Below are positions 10,315 to 18,048 of a DNA stretch of 64,000 nt, piece after piece. The notes below the pieces were generated by a model. It worked only from the letters and a program-made list of their open reading frames with translations, was not told where the DNA came from and made no database searches. How positions within the stretch are numbered: the first letter of the stretch is position 1; the number at the start of each line of letters is the position of its first letter. The DNA is from Pseudomonas massiliensis. GTDB taxonomy: Bacteria; Pseudomonadota; Gammaproteobacteria; Pseudomonadales; Pseudomonadaceae. Location of the stretch: assembly GCF_000826105.1 (NCBI RefSeq), contig NZ_CCYK01000006.1:744001-808000 (forward strand), given 5' to 3'. A program made the position numbers and the translations under genes.

Positions 10315-11097
10315 TTAAGCCTTGAGCGACCGTTTCGGGTAGATATCGTAGCGGCTGGACTTCCCCTCCAAGGTAAGCGCGGGCGCCGGGCCCTGGATAG
10401 GAGGCGCCTTGCGCGGCCGCTTGACCGTTACCCGATGGGTCGCCAAGGCCAGGGCAGCCTCCAGCAAGGCTGGTGCATCCAGGTCGTCGCCCACCAATGG
10501 ACGGAACAGGCGCATTTCCTTCTTCACCAGGGCGCTCTTGTCCCGATGCGGGAACATGGGGTCCAGGTAGACCACCTGAGGTGGCACTGCCTCCCATTGA
10601 CGCATCCGTTCAATGGCATTTCCCTGCTGCAAACGCATGCGCGCCACTATTGCCCCAACCTCGCCATCCAGGGCCGCGCGAGCCAAACCATCCGCGAGCA
10701 GAGCCGCGATGATCGGCTGTCGCTCGATCAGGTCCACCTCACAACCAAGAGTCGCCAGCACGAAGGCATCCTGGCCAAGCCCGGCGGTAGCATCGAGCAC
10801 CCGTGGCCGCACCCCTGGCTGCAAGCCCGCGGCCTTGGCGATCATCTGCCCGCTACCACCCCCGAACTGACGCCGGTGCGCCGCCCCCCCTTCGAGGAAA
10901 TCCACCCACACCGGCCCAGGCGCGCCTGGGCCCAACTGCTGCAAACGCAGGCCCTCCACCCCCACCTCAAGGGCGAAATCCGGCGCTTCCAGGACCAACG
11001 CCAGCCCCAGGGCGTCCGCCAGTTGCCGGGCACGCTCGGTGAAGGCCTCGCCCAGGGGAATGACCTGAATGCGGCATGCCGCCTGTCGCTCTTGCAT
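10315..11097 (-). CDS. rsmJ: 16S rRNA (guanine1516-N2)-methyltransferase RsmJ
   Basis: SAM-dependent rRNA methyltransferase of 260 aa that modifies G1516 of 16S rRNA. The SAM-binding motif [12 protein letters not shown] and the catalytic-loop motif YLDPMFPHR, followed by [10 protein letters not shown], are hallmarks of RsmJ (YhiQ). The ATG at 11097 gives the expected family length. It converges with the YscW-like gene 24 bases away and is divergent from the next gene across about 90 bases. Confidence 0.92.
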   Translation of the reverse strand: MQERQAACRIQVIPLGEAFTERARQLADALGLALVLEAPDFALEVGVEGLRLQQLGPGAPGPVWVDFLEGGAAHRRQFGGGSGQMIAKAAGLQPGVRPRVLDATAGLGQDAFVLATLGCEVDLIERQPIIAALLADGLARAALDGEVGAIVARMRLQQGNAIERMRQWEAVPPQVVYLDPMFPHRDKSALVKKEMRLFRPLVGDDLDAPALLEAALALATHRVTVKRPRKAPPIQGPAPALTLEGKSSRYDIYPKRSLKA

Positions 11098-11189
11098 CGG
11101 TTGTACTCAAAAAAGTTAAATCTTCGCCGCTGCCGGCCGATAGTCACAGTGCCGGGTATTTTGCCAGAGCTTTGGGCCCACTGAACCTC

Positions 11190-11813
11190 ATGTCCGATCT
11201 GATCACCCCACCTGTTGGTTATCTGTCGCCGGTTGGTAACTTCAGCCGCCGCAACACCCAGACCCTGGGCGGGGTGAGCAAGCTATGGCAGGATTTTTTC
11301 TCCAGCGCGCTCAGTGCCGACGCTCAGTCTGAGGTCATCGCCGAGGCGGCTTTCGAATTGCCCAACGTCGTCAGCCCGGAAGGTGAACCCCTGGCGGCCA
11401 GTCAGTGGCTGGATCAGGTACAGGAACAACGGGCCTGCGAGATCGCTGATCGGGTCATCGCGCCGCCCCGGGCACTGTTTTTGCCCATCGCCGAATTCGA
11501 CACCAACCTGCTGCCCCCCGCCGCCACGCCTTATCCGCCGGAAGAGATCCAGGCCCACCAGTACGAGCTGGACCTGGACACGGGATGGCGCCGCCCGTTG
11601 GTCATGGCCAATGGCAAACCCTTGCCTGAACCCGGCCCGGCGCCTCGGCCGCGCCGCCTGCAACTGCCCATCGCCGAATTCGAGATGGAGTTGCTGCCGC
11701 CGCCCAACGAACCTTTCGACGAGCCGACCCTTATCTGGCAGCAGCGCGAGTTCGACTTTGACATCGGCTGGGCACGCCCCATCGTGCTGCAGAACCTGCG
11801 CGTCACGGCCTGA
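11190..11813 (+). CDS. Hypothetical protein with an internal duplication
   Basis: A 207-aa protein of no family I can name. Start chosen at ATG 11190; earlier in-frame codons lack ribosome sites. The second half contains two copies of a unit of about 50 residues: each begins with LPIAEF, continues with LLPP, and ends in a D-hydrophobic-D-x-GW-x-RP block followed by a VM/VLQN segment (about residues 98-148 and 156-205). The protein is acidic and Pro-rich with no signal peptide or membrane helix. It stands between rsmJ (divergent) and the CWC protein; a TATA-like GGATAAT lies in the gap that follows it. Confidence 0.6.
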   Translation: MSDLITPPVGYLSPVGNFSRRNTQTLGGVSKLWQDFFSSALSADAQSEVIAEAAFELPNVVSPEGEPLAASQWLDQVQEQRACEIADRVIAPPRALFLPIAEFDTNLLPPAATPYPPEEIQAHQYELDLDTGWRRPLVMANGKPLPEPGPAPRPRRLQLPIAEFEMELLPPPNEPFDEPTLIWQQREFDFDIGWARPIVLQNLRVTA

Positions 11814-11872
11814 CCTGGCCGCGCGTGGCTGTGGGATAATCCCGTCTTTCCTTTTTCACGAGACCTGCTGGA

Positions 11873-12094
11873 ATGCCTCACGCCAGTACCTGCCCGGTCT
11901 GCGGCAGCTCCAATCATTGCGCGCTCATCGAGGGCCAGGCGAACCCTTGCTGGTGCTTCTCGGTCAAGGTGGCGGAAGAGACCCTGGCCTCACTGCCTGA
12001 ATCCCAGCGTGGGCAGGCGTGCCTATGCCCAGGCTGTGCCGCTGGATTGTCGCCGACGTCTGGCCAGGCTCTGGATCCTTCGCGTGAGGATTGA
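11873..12094 (+). CDS. Cysteine-rich CWC-family small protein
   Basis: A 73-aa protein with two CxxC knuckles (CPVC at residues 7-10, CPGC near 52-55) and the name-giving PCWCF motif. The cysteine layout implies a zinc-binding ribbon. The function of the CWC family is not known. Its stop overlaps the GTG start of rsuA, so the two are probably co-translated; pairing with an rRNA pseudouridine synthase may hint at a role in RNA or ribosome biology, but that is inference. Confidence 0.8.
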   Translation: MPHASTCPVCGSSNHCALIEGQANPCWCFSVKVAEETLASLPESQRGQACLCPGCAAGLSPTSGQALDPSRED

Positions 12095-12812
12095 TCGCTT
12101 CGTTGCCAACCTGCCAGGCTTCAACCGGCAGCGCGCGCGCCTGGCCTTGGCCAAGGGCGACGTCTACCTCGGGGCCACGGCCATCGACGACCCGGCCCAT
12201 GACGTTCGAATATTCGACCGGATCGAGGTGTCAGGAGAGGTCGTGCAACCGGGCTATGCCGCGCGCTACCTGATGTTGCACAAACCGGCCGGCTGCGTCA
12301 GCGCGACCGCGGACCCTGAACATCCTACAGTGCTCGACTGCCTACCTCAGGCAGAGCGCGAGGGCCTACACCTGGCCGGGCGCCTGGATTTCAACACTAC
12401 TGGCCTGGTATTGCTGACCAACGACGGGCAATGGTCCCGTCGCCTGACCCTGCCCACCAGCAAGCTGCCCAAACTTTACGACGTGGAAACCGAAGGCCCT
12501 ATCGAGGCTCACTATGCCCGGGCATTCGAGCAGGGGCTATACTTCGCCTACGAAAACCTCACCACCCTGCCGGCCATGCTGGACATTCTTGAGCCGCGGC
12601 GGGCATACCTGAGCCTGATGGAAGGCCGTTATCACCAGGTGAAGCGGATGTTCGGGCACTTCCAGAACAAGGTGACCCGCCTGCACCGCCTGGCGATCGG
12701 CCCATTGCGGCTGGACCCAACCTTGGCACCCGGCCAGTGGCGGAGCCTTACCGAGGAGGAGCTGTCGAGCCTGAGCCGAGCGGCGGAAAATGTAGCGACC
12801 GAGCAAAAATAA
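12084..12812 (+). CDS. rsuA: 16S rRNA pseudouridine(516) synthase RsuA
   Basis: Converts U516 of 16S rRNA to pseudouridine. From the GTG at 12084 the protein is 242 aa and starts MRIDRF like other RsuA proteins: an S4-like RNA-binding domain (residues 1-50), then the catalytic domain with the nucleophile Asp102 in GRLDFNTTG and the late motif EGRYHQVKRMF. That start overlaps the CWC stop; a longer form from 12009 would read through unrelated sequence. RluE/RluB relatives share the fold, but TTGLVLLTNDGQW fits RsuA best. Confidence 0.88.
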   Translation: MRIDRFVANLPGFNRQRARLALAKGDVYLGATAIDDPAHDVRIFDRIEVSGEVVQPGYAARYLMLHKPAGCVSATADPEHPTVLDCLPQAEREGLHLAGRLDFNTTGLVLLTNDGQWSRRLTLPTSKLPKLYDVETEGPIEAHYARAFEQGLYFAYENLTTLPAMLDILEPRRAYLSLMEGRYHQVKRMFGHFQNKVTRLHRLAIGPLRLDPTLAPGQWRSLTEEELSSLSRAAENVATEQK

Positions 12813-12854
12813 TTTCTATTCTGCGGCCTGTTCTGGTAAAACGTACGGCCTCAA

Positions 12855-12928
12855 GCGGGTGTAGTTTAGTGGTAGAACGGTAGCTTCCCAAGCTCTAGGT
12901 GAGGGTTCGATTCCCTCCACCCGCTCCA
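12855..12928 (+). tRNA. tRNA-Gly (anticodon CCC)
   Basis: A 74-base tRNA including an encoded CCA. Acceptor GCGGGTG pairs with CACCCGC, the T arm GAGGG-TTCGATT-CCCTC is perfect, and the anticodon loop TTCCCAA gives CCC, reading GGG codons. The anticodon stem (GTAGC / GCTCT) contains one U-C mismatch and a terminal G-U pair. The gene is 42 bases after rsuA. Confidence 0.95.
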
Positions 12929-13039
12929 GTCCTAAAAGCCTGTCTCCAGGCGCCAGCATCAACCGGCGCTCTCAACCTTGCGCCAGCTGGCGAACACGGC
13001 GAACCGCTTCGCCAGTTGACGGTGACTGCTACAAGCGTG

Positions 13040-13465
13040 TCATTCCTTTCCAGCCGCCTCGCGACGGGCCAGGAAATCATCTTCCAGCATGGCATCCACT
13101 TCGGCGGGCGAGTCTTCCAGCACGGGCGGCGCGGTCAGATGGCCAGTGGAAACAACGGCTTCGTCCAGCCGTCCCATCAGGTGCTCCAGTGCGTGAGACA
13201 TCTTGTCTGCCGCCCCTTGCACAGCCAAGTCCAAAGAATCGGCCTTGTGAGTCACGGAAATGGAAGAGTGGCCCTTGGGGCGCGCTTCGATCTGGCAGCG
13301 TTTGTCCTGCTCGCCGGACTTGCCAGCGTTTTCATCGCTGACGTGAATTTCCACCCGGGTGAGCAAGTCGTCGAACCGCGCCAGGGTGTCGGTGACCGTA
13401 GCCCCAACCCAATCCTGCAGCCCGACGCCAGCGGTGATCTGGTTGCTGTTGACCTGTACCTGCAT
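13040..13465 (-). CDS. HPF/RaiA-like ribosome-associated protein
   Basis: A 141-aa protein resembling the sigma-54 modulation/S30EA (HPF/RaiA) family in its first ~100 residues: an opening MQVQVNSNQI strand, a DWVGATVTDTLARF helix, RVEIHVSDEN, and a second half with SISVTHKADSLDLAVQGAADKM. Members bind the 30S decoding centre in stationary phase. The C-terminal acidic tail (LEDSPAEVDAMLEDD) replaces the dimerisation domain of long HPFs. ATG 13465 has a good GGAGAA site. It is divergent from the small gene at 13615. Confidence 0.65.
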   Translation of the reverse strand: MQVQVNSNQITAGVGLQDWVGATVTDTLARFDDLLTRVEIHVSDENAGKSGEQDKRCQIEARPKGHSSISVTHKADSLDLAVQGAADKMSHALEHLMGRLDEAVVSTGHLTAPPVLEDSPAEVDAMLEDDFLARREAAGKE

Positions 13466-13614
13466 GGTTATTCTCCAATGGACTAATGCAACGGCTTGTT
13501 TTCATTAGGGCTCGGTCTTGAGGCAGGGTTCACTTTTGCCATGGCTTGGGTGGTTGACTGGCACCAACCCGGTCACCTGAGGTCACTGGATAAGGATCAA
13601 CGGAGTGAAGGACT

Positions 13615-13827
13615 ATGCCGGATTCACTGCATCACGCTTTGGAAAAGATCTACGAAAACCAGGTCGCCCTGGCCGCCGCCATTGAAGAACTGGCGCTCTG
13701 GGTAGAGGTGCGCGGTGACGATGCCGCCACCGCTGGCAGTGTGCGCGACGCCCTGGATACCCTGGAACGCAACGCGGAGCCGATTGGCCGCTGGATTGCG
13801 GAGCTGCACGGTATTTCCGGTCAGTAG
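13615..13827 (+). CDS. Small helical hypothetical protein, 70 aa
   Basis: A 70-aa protein predicted to be almost all alpha-helix (LHHALEKIYENQVALAAAIEELA, then a second helix from about residue 38). No known family. Supported by a ribosome site (GGAG with GAAGGA, 6-13 bases before the ATG) and by codon use. The 3' end overlaps the convergent glpQ by 7 bases. The 149 bases upstream, shared with the RaiA-like gene, are the likely promoter region. Confidence 0.6.
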   Translation: MPDSLHHALEKIYENQVALAAAIEELALWVEVRGDDAATAGSVRDALDTLERNAEPIGRWIAELHGISGQ

Positions 13828-14924
13828 CCGTCCGCTTCCAGCACAGCCTGAACCGACTTGGCCGCGGGTCGACCATAGAACCTGAGCAACTGGTCGGCCC
13901 TGTTGGTGAAGATACCGTCCACGCCGGCCTGGCGCGCCTTGTCGAAATCCACCGGGTCATCGAGGGTATAGGCATGCACCAGCAGCCCCTTGGCATGGGT
14001 GAGCTGGTTCATCCACGGCTGGATCAAGTCCATGTAGCTTTGCTCGCCGCCCGCCGTCAGGGCCGCCGAAGGCCCTGTGGCCACCGCGCCCTGAGCCTTG
14101 GCGAAATCGACCCATTGACTGAATGCCTCCTTGCTCGCCGGCCGTTGCGCCGCATAGTAGGCGGCCTTGTCCTTGGCGCCAGACTGGGCGAAGGTCACCT
14201 TTGACTCAGGCTCGATACTCCCCTCGCCCACCCATAGCAACAACACCTTGGGCACCTTGGGCATTTCCTTGGCCAATAGCTGCAGGCTGGCTTTTTCGAA
14301 GGTCTGCAACACGACCCGGTGGCCTGGCGCCACCTCGCCCTCCGGCGTCAGCCAGCCACGCCTGATGAGTTTGGCTTTCAAGTCAGCTTCGATGCCGGGA
14401 TATAGATTGGGCACCTTGGTTTCGATGTATAGGCCGGTACGATGCTCTGGATCGGCATCGGCGATGTCGATGATTTCATCGAGGGTAAGGATGCGGGCAT
14501 TGGCGAAACCGGGGCGGGCACGGTCCGGATAGCTGGCATTGAACCAGCTGCCAGCGTCAAGAGCGCGCAGTTCCGCCAGGGAGAAATCGCTGATGGGCCG
14601 GTCGCGCCGCTCCGGATAACGAGTCGCTACGTCGGTGGTGCGCAACAGCGTGTCGTCATGGAAGGCAACCAGTTGCCCGTCGCGGGTGCGCTGCAGATCC
14701 AGTTCCAGATAGTCCGCGCCCAGGTCACGCGCGGCCATGTAGGCGGGCCGGGTCGATTCCGGGGCGTCGTGGCTGGCGCCGCGGTGCGCGATGACGGCCG
14801 GGTAAGGGATGCCGGCCTTGGTGGCCAAGGCTTGTGCCGAGGGCGCAGCCGCCCAGGCATGACCTGCCGCCATGGCGAGACAGAGAACAGCGACGCGCCA
14901 CTGGTGTTTATGATGATCGTTCAC
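13821..14924 (-). CDS. glpQ: Periplasmic glycerophosphodiester phosphodiesterase GlpQ
   Basis: Hydrolyses glycerophosphodiesters from phospholipid turnover to glycerol-3-phosphate and an alcohol. The 367-aa protein starts at a GTG with GAGGAAA upstream and has a Sec signal peptide cleaved after about residue 26 (HAWA-AAP). The GDPD catalytic motifs are present: AHRGASHDAPESTRPAY with the catalytic His, YLELDLQRTRDG with the metal-binding Glu and Asp, and AFHDDTLLRTT with the second His. Long inserts between strands fit the periplasmic GlpQ type, not cytosolic UgpQ. Confidence 0.9.
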   Translation of the reverse strand: MNDHHKHQWRVAVLCLAMAAGHAWAAAPSAQALATKAGIPYPAVIAHRGASHDAPESTRPAYMAARDLGADYLELDLQRTRDGQLVAFHDDTLLRTTDVATRYPERRDRPISDFSLAELRALDAGSWFNASYPDRARPGFANARILTLDEIIDIADADPEHRTGLYIETKVPNLYPGIEADLKAKLIRRGWLTPEGEVAPGHRVVLQTFEKASLQLLAKEMPKVPKVLLLWVGEGSIEPESKVTFAQSGAKDKAAYYAAQRPASKEAFSQWVDFAKAQGAVATGPSAALTAGGEQSYMDLIQPWMNQLTHAKGLLVHAYTLDDPVDFDKARQAGVDGIFTNRADQLLRFYGRPAAKSVQAVLEADGY

Positions 14925-15116
14925 AGGCTTTCCTCTTTCCCTTGAGCGTTTCGCTTCACGCGTGCCGGCCAGCCCGACGCAGCGCTTCGCGCCAGGCGAG
15001 GAGCATAGCGCAGCGGCCCCTTCGCGAAGATGACAGTCGCGACACCTTGGCTACCTGAACGCGGCCCCCCGACGTGCTACAGTCACCGCCAGCTTTGGCA
15101 ACCGAAACGCTGCTCC

Positions 15117-16124
15117 ATGGACACTTACCTGCTGGACCCTTCGCTCCCTTCGTGGCAAGACACCCGACTGGCCAGCCAGTGCACCGGGCTTTTACTAGGC
15201 AATGGCGCCAGCCGAGCGCTCTGGCGCGGCTTCGCCTATGACAGCCTGTTCGAGGTGGCGCAAAAGGTTCGCAATCGCCCGCTGGGGCAGACTGACCTGG
15301 CCTTGTTCAAGGCCTTGGGCACTGAAAGTTTCGAACAGGCCCTGAGCGCCCTTAACATAACCCAGCGGGTCAACGCCGCTCTGGCCATCGGTGCCTCCGG
15401 GCCGTTGAATCGCTATTACGCCATCAAGGAGGCGCTCATCCACGCCATGCGCGTGGTGCATCTGCCTTGGCGGTTGCTGCCGGCCACCACCCGGCAGGCC
15501 ATGAACCAAGCCTTGCGCCAATATTCCAGCATCTATTCCAGCAACTACGACCTACTCTGCCCCTGGGCTGTGGGCGAGGCGCCGGAAGGATTCGATGACG
15601 GCCTGGAGGCGGACGCCGGCTTCGACCCGGCGCGCCCCTTCACAGGGGAGCATCACCTTTACTACCTGCATGGCGGCCTTCACCTGCTCAAGGATCGAGA
15701 CGGCGCCATCCGGCGCCGGGCAGCCAGTGGCGGCGAATTGCTCGACGGGTTCGCCGTGAACGTGCCGGGCGATGTGCCGCTGTTCGTCAATGAAGGCCGC
15801 GCCGCAGACAAATTGCGCAGCATCCAGGGCTCGGCTTACCTGAGCCATTGCCTTACCGCCCTAGCCAGCCATCGAGGGCCGTTGTGCCTGTTGGGGCATC
15901 AGCTCAACGCACAAGATAGCCACCTGGCCGCCGCCCTGCGGCAGGCGCCCATCGAGCGGATGGCCGTGGGCATCTTTCCGCTTAGCGCGCCCTGGGTGCT
16001 GAGCCAGAAGCAACGCTATGCACAACTGCTGGGCGACAGCCTGGCGCTGGAGTTTTTCGACGCCACCTGCCATCCGCTTGCGTTGCCAGGCCTGCATATC
16101 CGTCCGGAACCCGCGCGCAGGTAA
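15117..16124 (+). CDS. DUF4917 family protein, SIR2-like N-terminal motif
   Basis: A 335-aa protein matching DUF4917 by its opening LLLGNGASRAL-WRGFAYDSLF segment and later YYLHGGLHL. The function is not established. The glycine/Asn motif at about residue 24 followed by a His-Gly motif about 150 residues later is reminiscent of SIR2-like NAD-binding proteins, which I infer rather than see proven. ATG 15117 is chosen; in-frame sequence upstream lacks a ribosome site. The gene is followed directly by the 127-bp repeat array. Confidence 0.65.
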   Translation: MDTYLLDPSLPSWQDTRLASQCTGLLLGNGASRALWRGFAYDSLFEVAQKVRNRPLGQTDLALFKALGTESFEQALSALNITQRVNAALAIGASGPLNRYYAIKEALIHAMRVVHLPWRLLPATTRQAMNQALRQYSSIYSSNYDLLCPWAVGEAPEGFDDGLEADAGFDPARPFTGEHHLYYLHGGLHLLKDRDGAIRRRAASGGELLDGFAVNVPGDVPLFVNEGRAADKLRSIQGSAYLSHCLTALASHRGPLCLLGHQLNAQDSHLAAALRQAPIERMAVGIFPLSAPWVLSQKQRYAQLLGDSLALEFFDATCHPLALPGLHIRPEPARR

Positions 16125-16157
16125 CGATAGCGGCCGAATGACTTCGATTCGGGGGAT

Positions 16158-16626
16158 GGAGCTAGCGGCAGCTAGCGAACCAGACCCGGATGCCGCCCCG
16201 GCGCTTGCGGTCCGGTTCGTCAGCTGCGCTGACTCCCATCGGTGTGCAGGTCTATGCGGTCTCCACTGCCTGCACCACCTGGTGGGAGCTAGCGGCAGCT
16301 AGCGAACCAGACCCGGATGCCGCCTCGGCGCTTGCGGTCCGGTTCGTCAGCTGCGCTGACTCCCACCGGTGTGCAGGTCTATGCGATCTCCACTGCCTGC
16401 ACCACCTGGTGGGAGCTAGCGGCAGCTAGCGAACCAGACCCGGATGCCGCCTCGGCGCTTGCGGTCCGGTTCGTCAGCTGCGCTGACTCCCACCGGTGTG
16501 CAGGTCTATGCGATCTCCACTGCCTGCACCACCTGGTGGGAGCTAGCGGCAGCTAGCGAACCAGACCCGGATGCCGCCTCGGCGCTTGCGGTCCGGTTCG
16601 TCAGCTGCGCTGACCCCCATCGGTGC
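16158..16626. repeat. 127-bp tandem repeat array of chained inverted repeats
   Basis: Four copies with starts of the GCTAGC core at 16161, 16288, 16415 and 16542, an exact 127-base period. Units 2 and 3 are identical; unit 1 differs at about three positions; unit 4 is cut short before its last hairpin. Each unit is a chain of inverted repeats: GCTAGC-ggca-GCTAGC, GAACCAGACC...GGTCCGGTTC, GTCAGC-tgc-GCTGAC, and CCCACCGGTG-TGCAGG...CCTGCACCACCTGGTGGG. The period is not a multiple of three, so it is not coding. The array fills the gap between two convergent genes (16125-16638). Confidence 0.95.
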
Positions 16627-16638
16627 AATCCGGAGACC

Positions 16639-17889
16639 TTAGCCGAGCAGGCCGTCACTCTGCAGCAGGCTTTCCAGGCAATGCTCGCGCACGCCGTAGA
16701 AGGACTTGAGCTGGGCAATACGCGCCAGGCGTGGCGCGCTGTCCACGGCGGCGCCACGCCTGACCGCCAGGATCATCTTGTTCTTGCTGGTGTGCTCCAG
16801 CGACACGAATTCGAAGACTTTGGTCTCGTAGCCACAGGCTTCCAGGTAGAGCGCGCGCAAGCTGTCGGTGAGCATTTCCGCCTGCTGCCCCATGTGCAGG
16901 CCGAACTGCAACATCGGGCCCAGGGGTTCGGGGCTGCTCATTTGTGGTCGCAGCTGCTTGTGGCAGCAGGGCGAGCACATGATGATCGCCGCCTGGCTTC
17001 GGATGCCGGTATGGAGGGCATAGTCAGTAGCAACGTCGCAGGCATGCAGGGCGATCATCACGTCGATCCGCGCGGGCACCACGCTGCGCACGTCGCCTTG
17101 CTGGAAGGTCAGGCCCGGATGGTCCAGCCCCGTGGCGGCCTGGTTGCATAGCTCGACCATGTCCTGACGCAGCTCCACCCCGGTCACCTGCGCCTCGCGC
17201 CCCAGGCCATGGCTAAGGTAATCGTGGATGGCAAAGGTGAGGTATCCCTTGCCTGAACCGAAATCAGCCACCGTGACGGGCGCGTGCTCTGCAAATCCTG
17301 CCTGGCCGAAGGCATGAGCGAAGACTTCCACGAACTTGTTGATCTGCTTCCACTTGCGCGCCATGGCGGGTACCAGGGCGCCGTGCCGATCGGTCACACC
17401 CAAGGCTGTCAGGAACGGCCGGTCCAGCTCCAGCCAACGCTGCTTCGCCCGGTCGTGGGCGTCGGTGGCCGGTGCCGTGGAAGCCGGCGCCCTGGCACGA
17501 TGCAGGCGGGCCTTGCCTTTCTTGCCGAACTCCAACTGCAGGGTTTCCTCGGTGGTTTGCAGGTGCGCGTTGCGAAAGCGTTCGGGCAGCGCGTTGGCGA
17601 TTTCCACCAGGCCTTCCTGGAGGCTGTAGTGCCGGGTGATATCGCGTGTGCGGTAGCGCAATACAAAGCCCAGGCGCGGCTGACCTTTGACGGTCAGCGG
17701 CTTGACGCTGACGCGTTCGAGCTCCGGCTCGGCACCCAAGGGCCGGGCGAGCACCAGCTTGACCCAACGCCCTTGCTCGAGGGCAGCGCGCAAGTGTTGA
17801 AGAAAGGCGCTACGAGGATCATCGACTGGCGGAGTGGAAGCAGGCGCGGCAGGCATGGGGCGACTCGGAGAAGGACAGCGGGACGTCAT
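16639..17889 (-). CDS. SAM-dependent methyltransferase, Methyltransf_32-like
   Basis: A 416-aa protein whose second half is a class I methyltransferase: the SAM loop ADFGSGKGYLTFAIHDYL, VTGVELRQDMVELCN, and IALHACDVATDYAL, followed by a Cys-rich CSPCCHKQL segment that resembles the family active site. The N-terminal half (LVLARPLGAEPELERVSVKPL) is a conserved extension of this family. The substrate is unknown, though the family is often linked to RNA modification. The start is uncertain: ATG 17889 is used, ATG 17856 is also possible, and no clear ribosome site marks either. Confidence 0.75.
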   Translation of the reverse strand: MTSRCPSPSRPMPAAPASTPPVDDPRSAFLQHLRAALEQGRWVKLVLARPLGAEPELERVSVKPLTVKGQPRLGFVLRYRTRDITRHYSLQEGLVEIANALPERFRNAHLQTTEETLQLEFGKKGKARLHRARAPASTAPATDAHDRAKQRWLELDRPFLTALGVTDRHGALVPAMARKWKQINKFVEVFAHAFGQAGFAEHAPVTVADFGSGKGYLTFAIHDYLSHGLGREAQVTGVELRQDMVELCNQAATGLDHPGLTFQQGDVRSVVPARIDVMIALHACDVATDYALHTGIRSQAAIIMCSPCCHKQLRPQMSSPEPLGPMLQFGLHMGQQAEMLTDSLRALYLEACGYETKVFEFVSLEHTSKNKMILAVRRGAAVDSAPRLARIAQLKSFYGVREHCLESLLQSDGLLG

Positions 17890-18048
17890 TCTACGGCAGC
17901 GGCGGGCAACGGGAAACGCTACCGGGCGGTGCGATAGTGGCAGCGGCCGCAGCGATGAGTTAAAAGGGGCCCAGTTTCGCAAAAATAAGACAAAACCTTG
18001 CTTCAGGCGCGTACCTGCCTCCCGAAGCGCACGGCCCAGGAATGATTC

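Noticed and set aside
11076..11189. N-terminal extension of the duplicated-motif protein
   Set aside because: It would overlap the rsmJ start region and no ribosome site precedes it; ATG 11190 is more plausible.
13496..13705. 69-codon frame overlapping the small helical gene
   Set aside because: No ribosome site; the alternative frame at 13615 has a good one and normal codon use.
16190..16556. Repeated 79-residue reading frames in the 127-bp array
   Set aside because: The period is not a multiple of three and the frames simply run through the repeat; no ribosome sites.
16158..16626. CRISPR array
   Set aside because: Units are directly adjacent with no unique spacers and no cas genes nearby.
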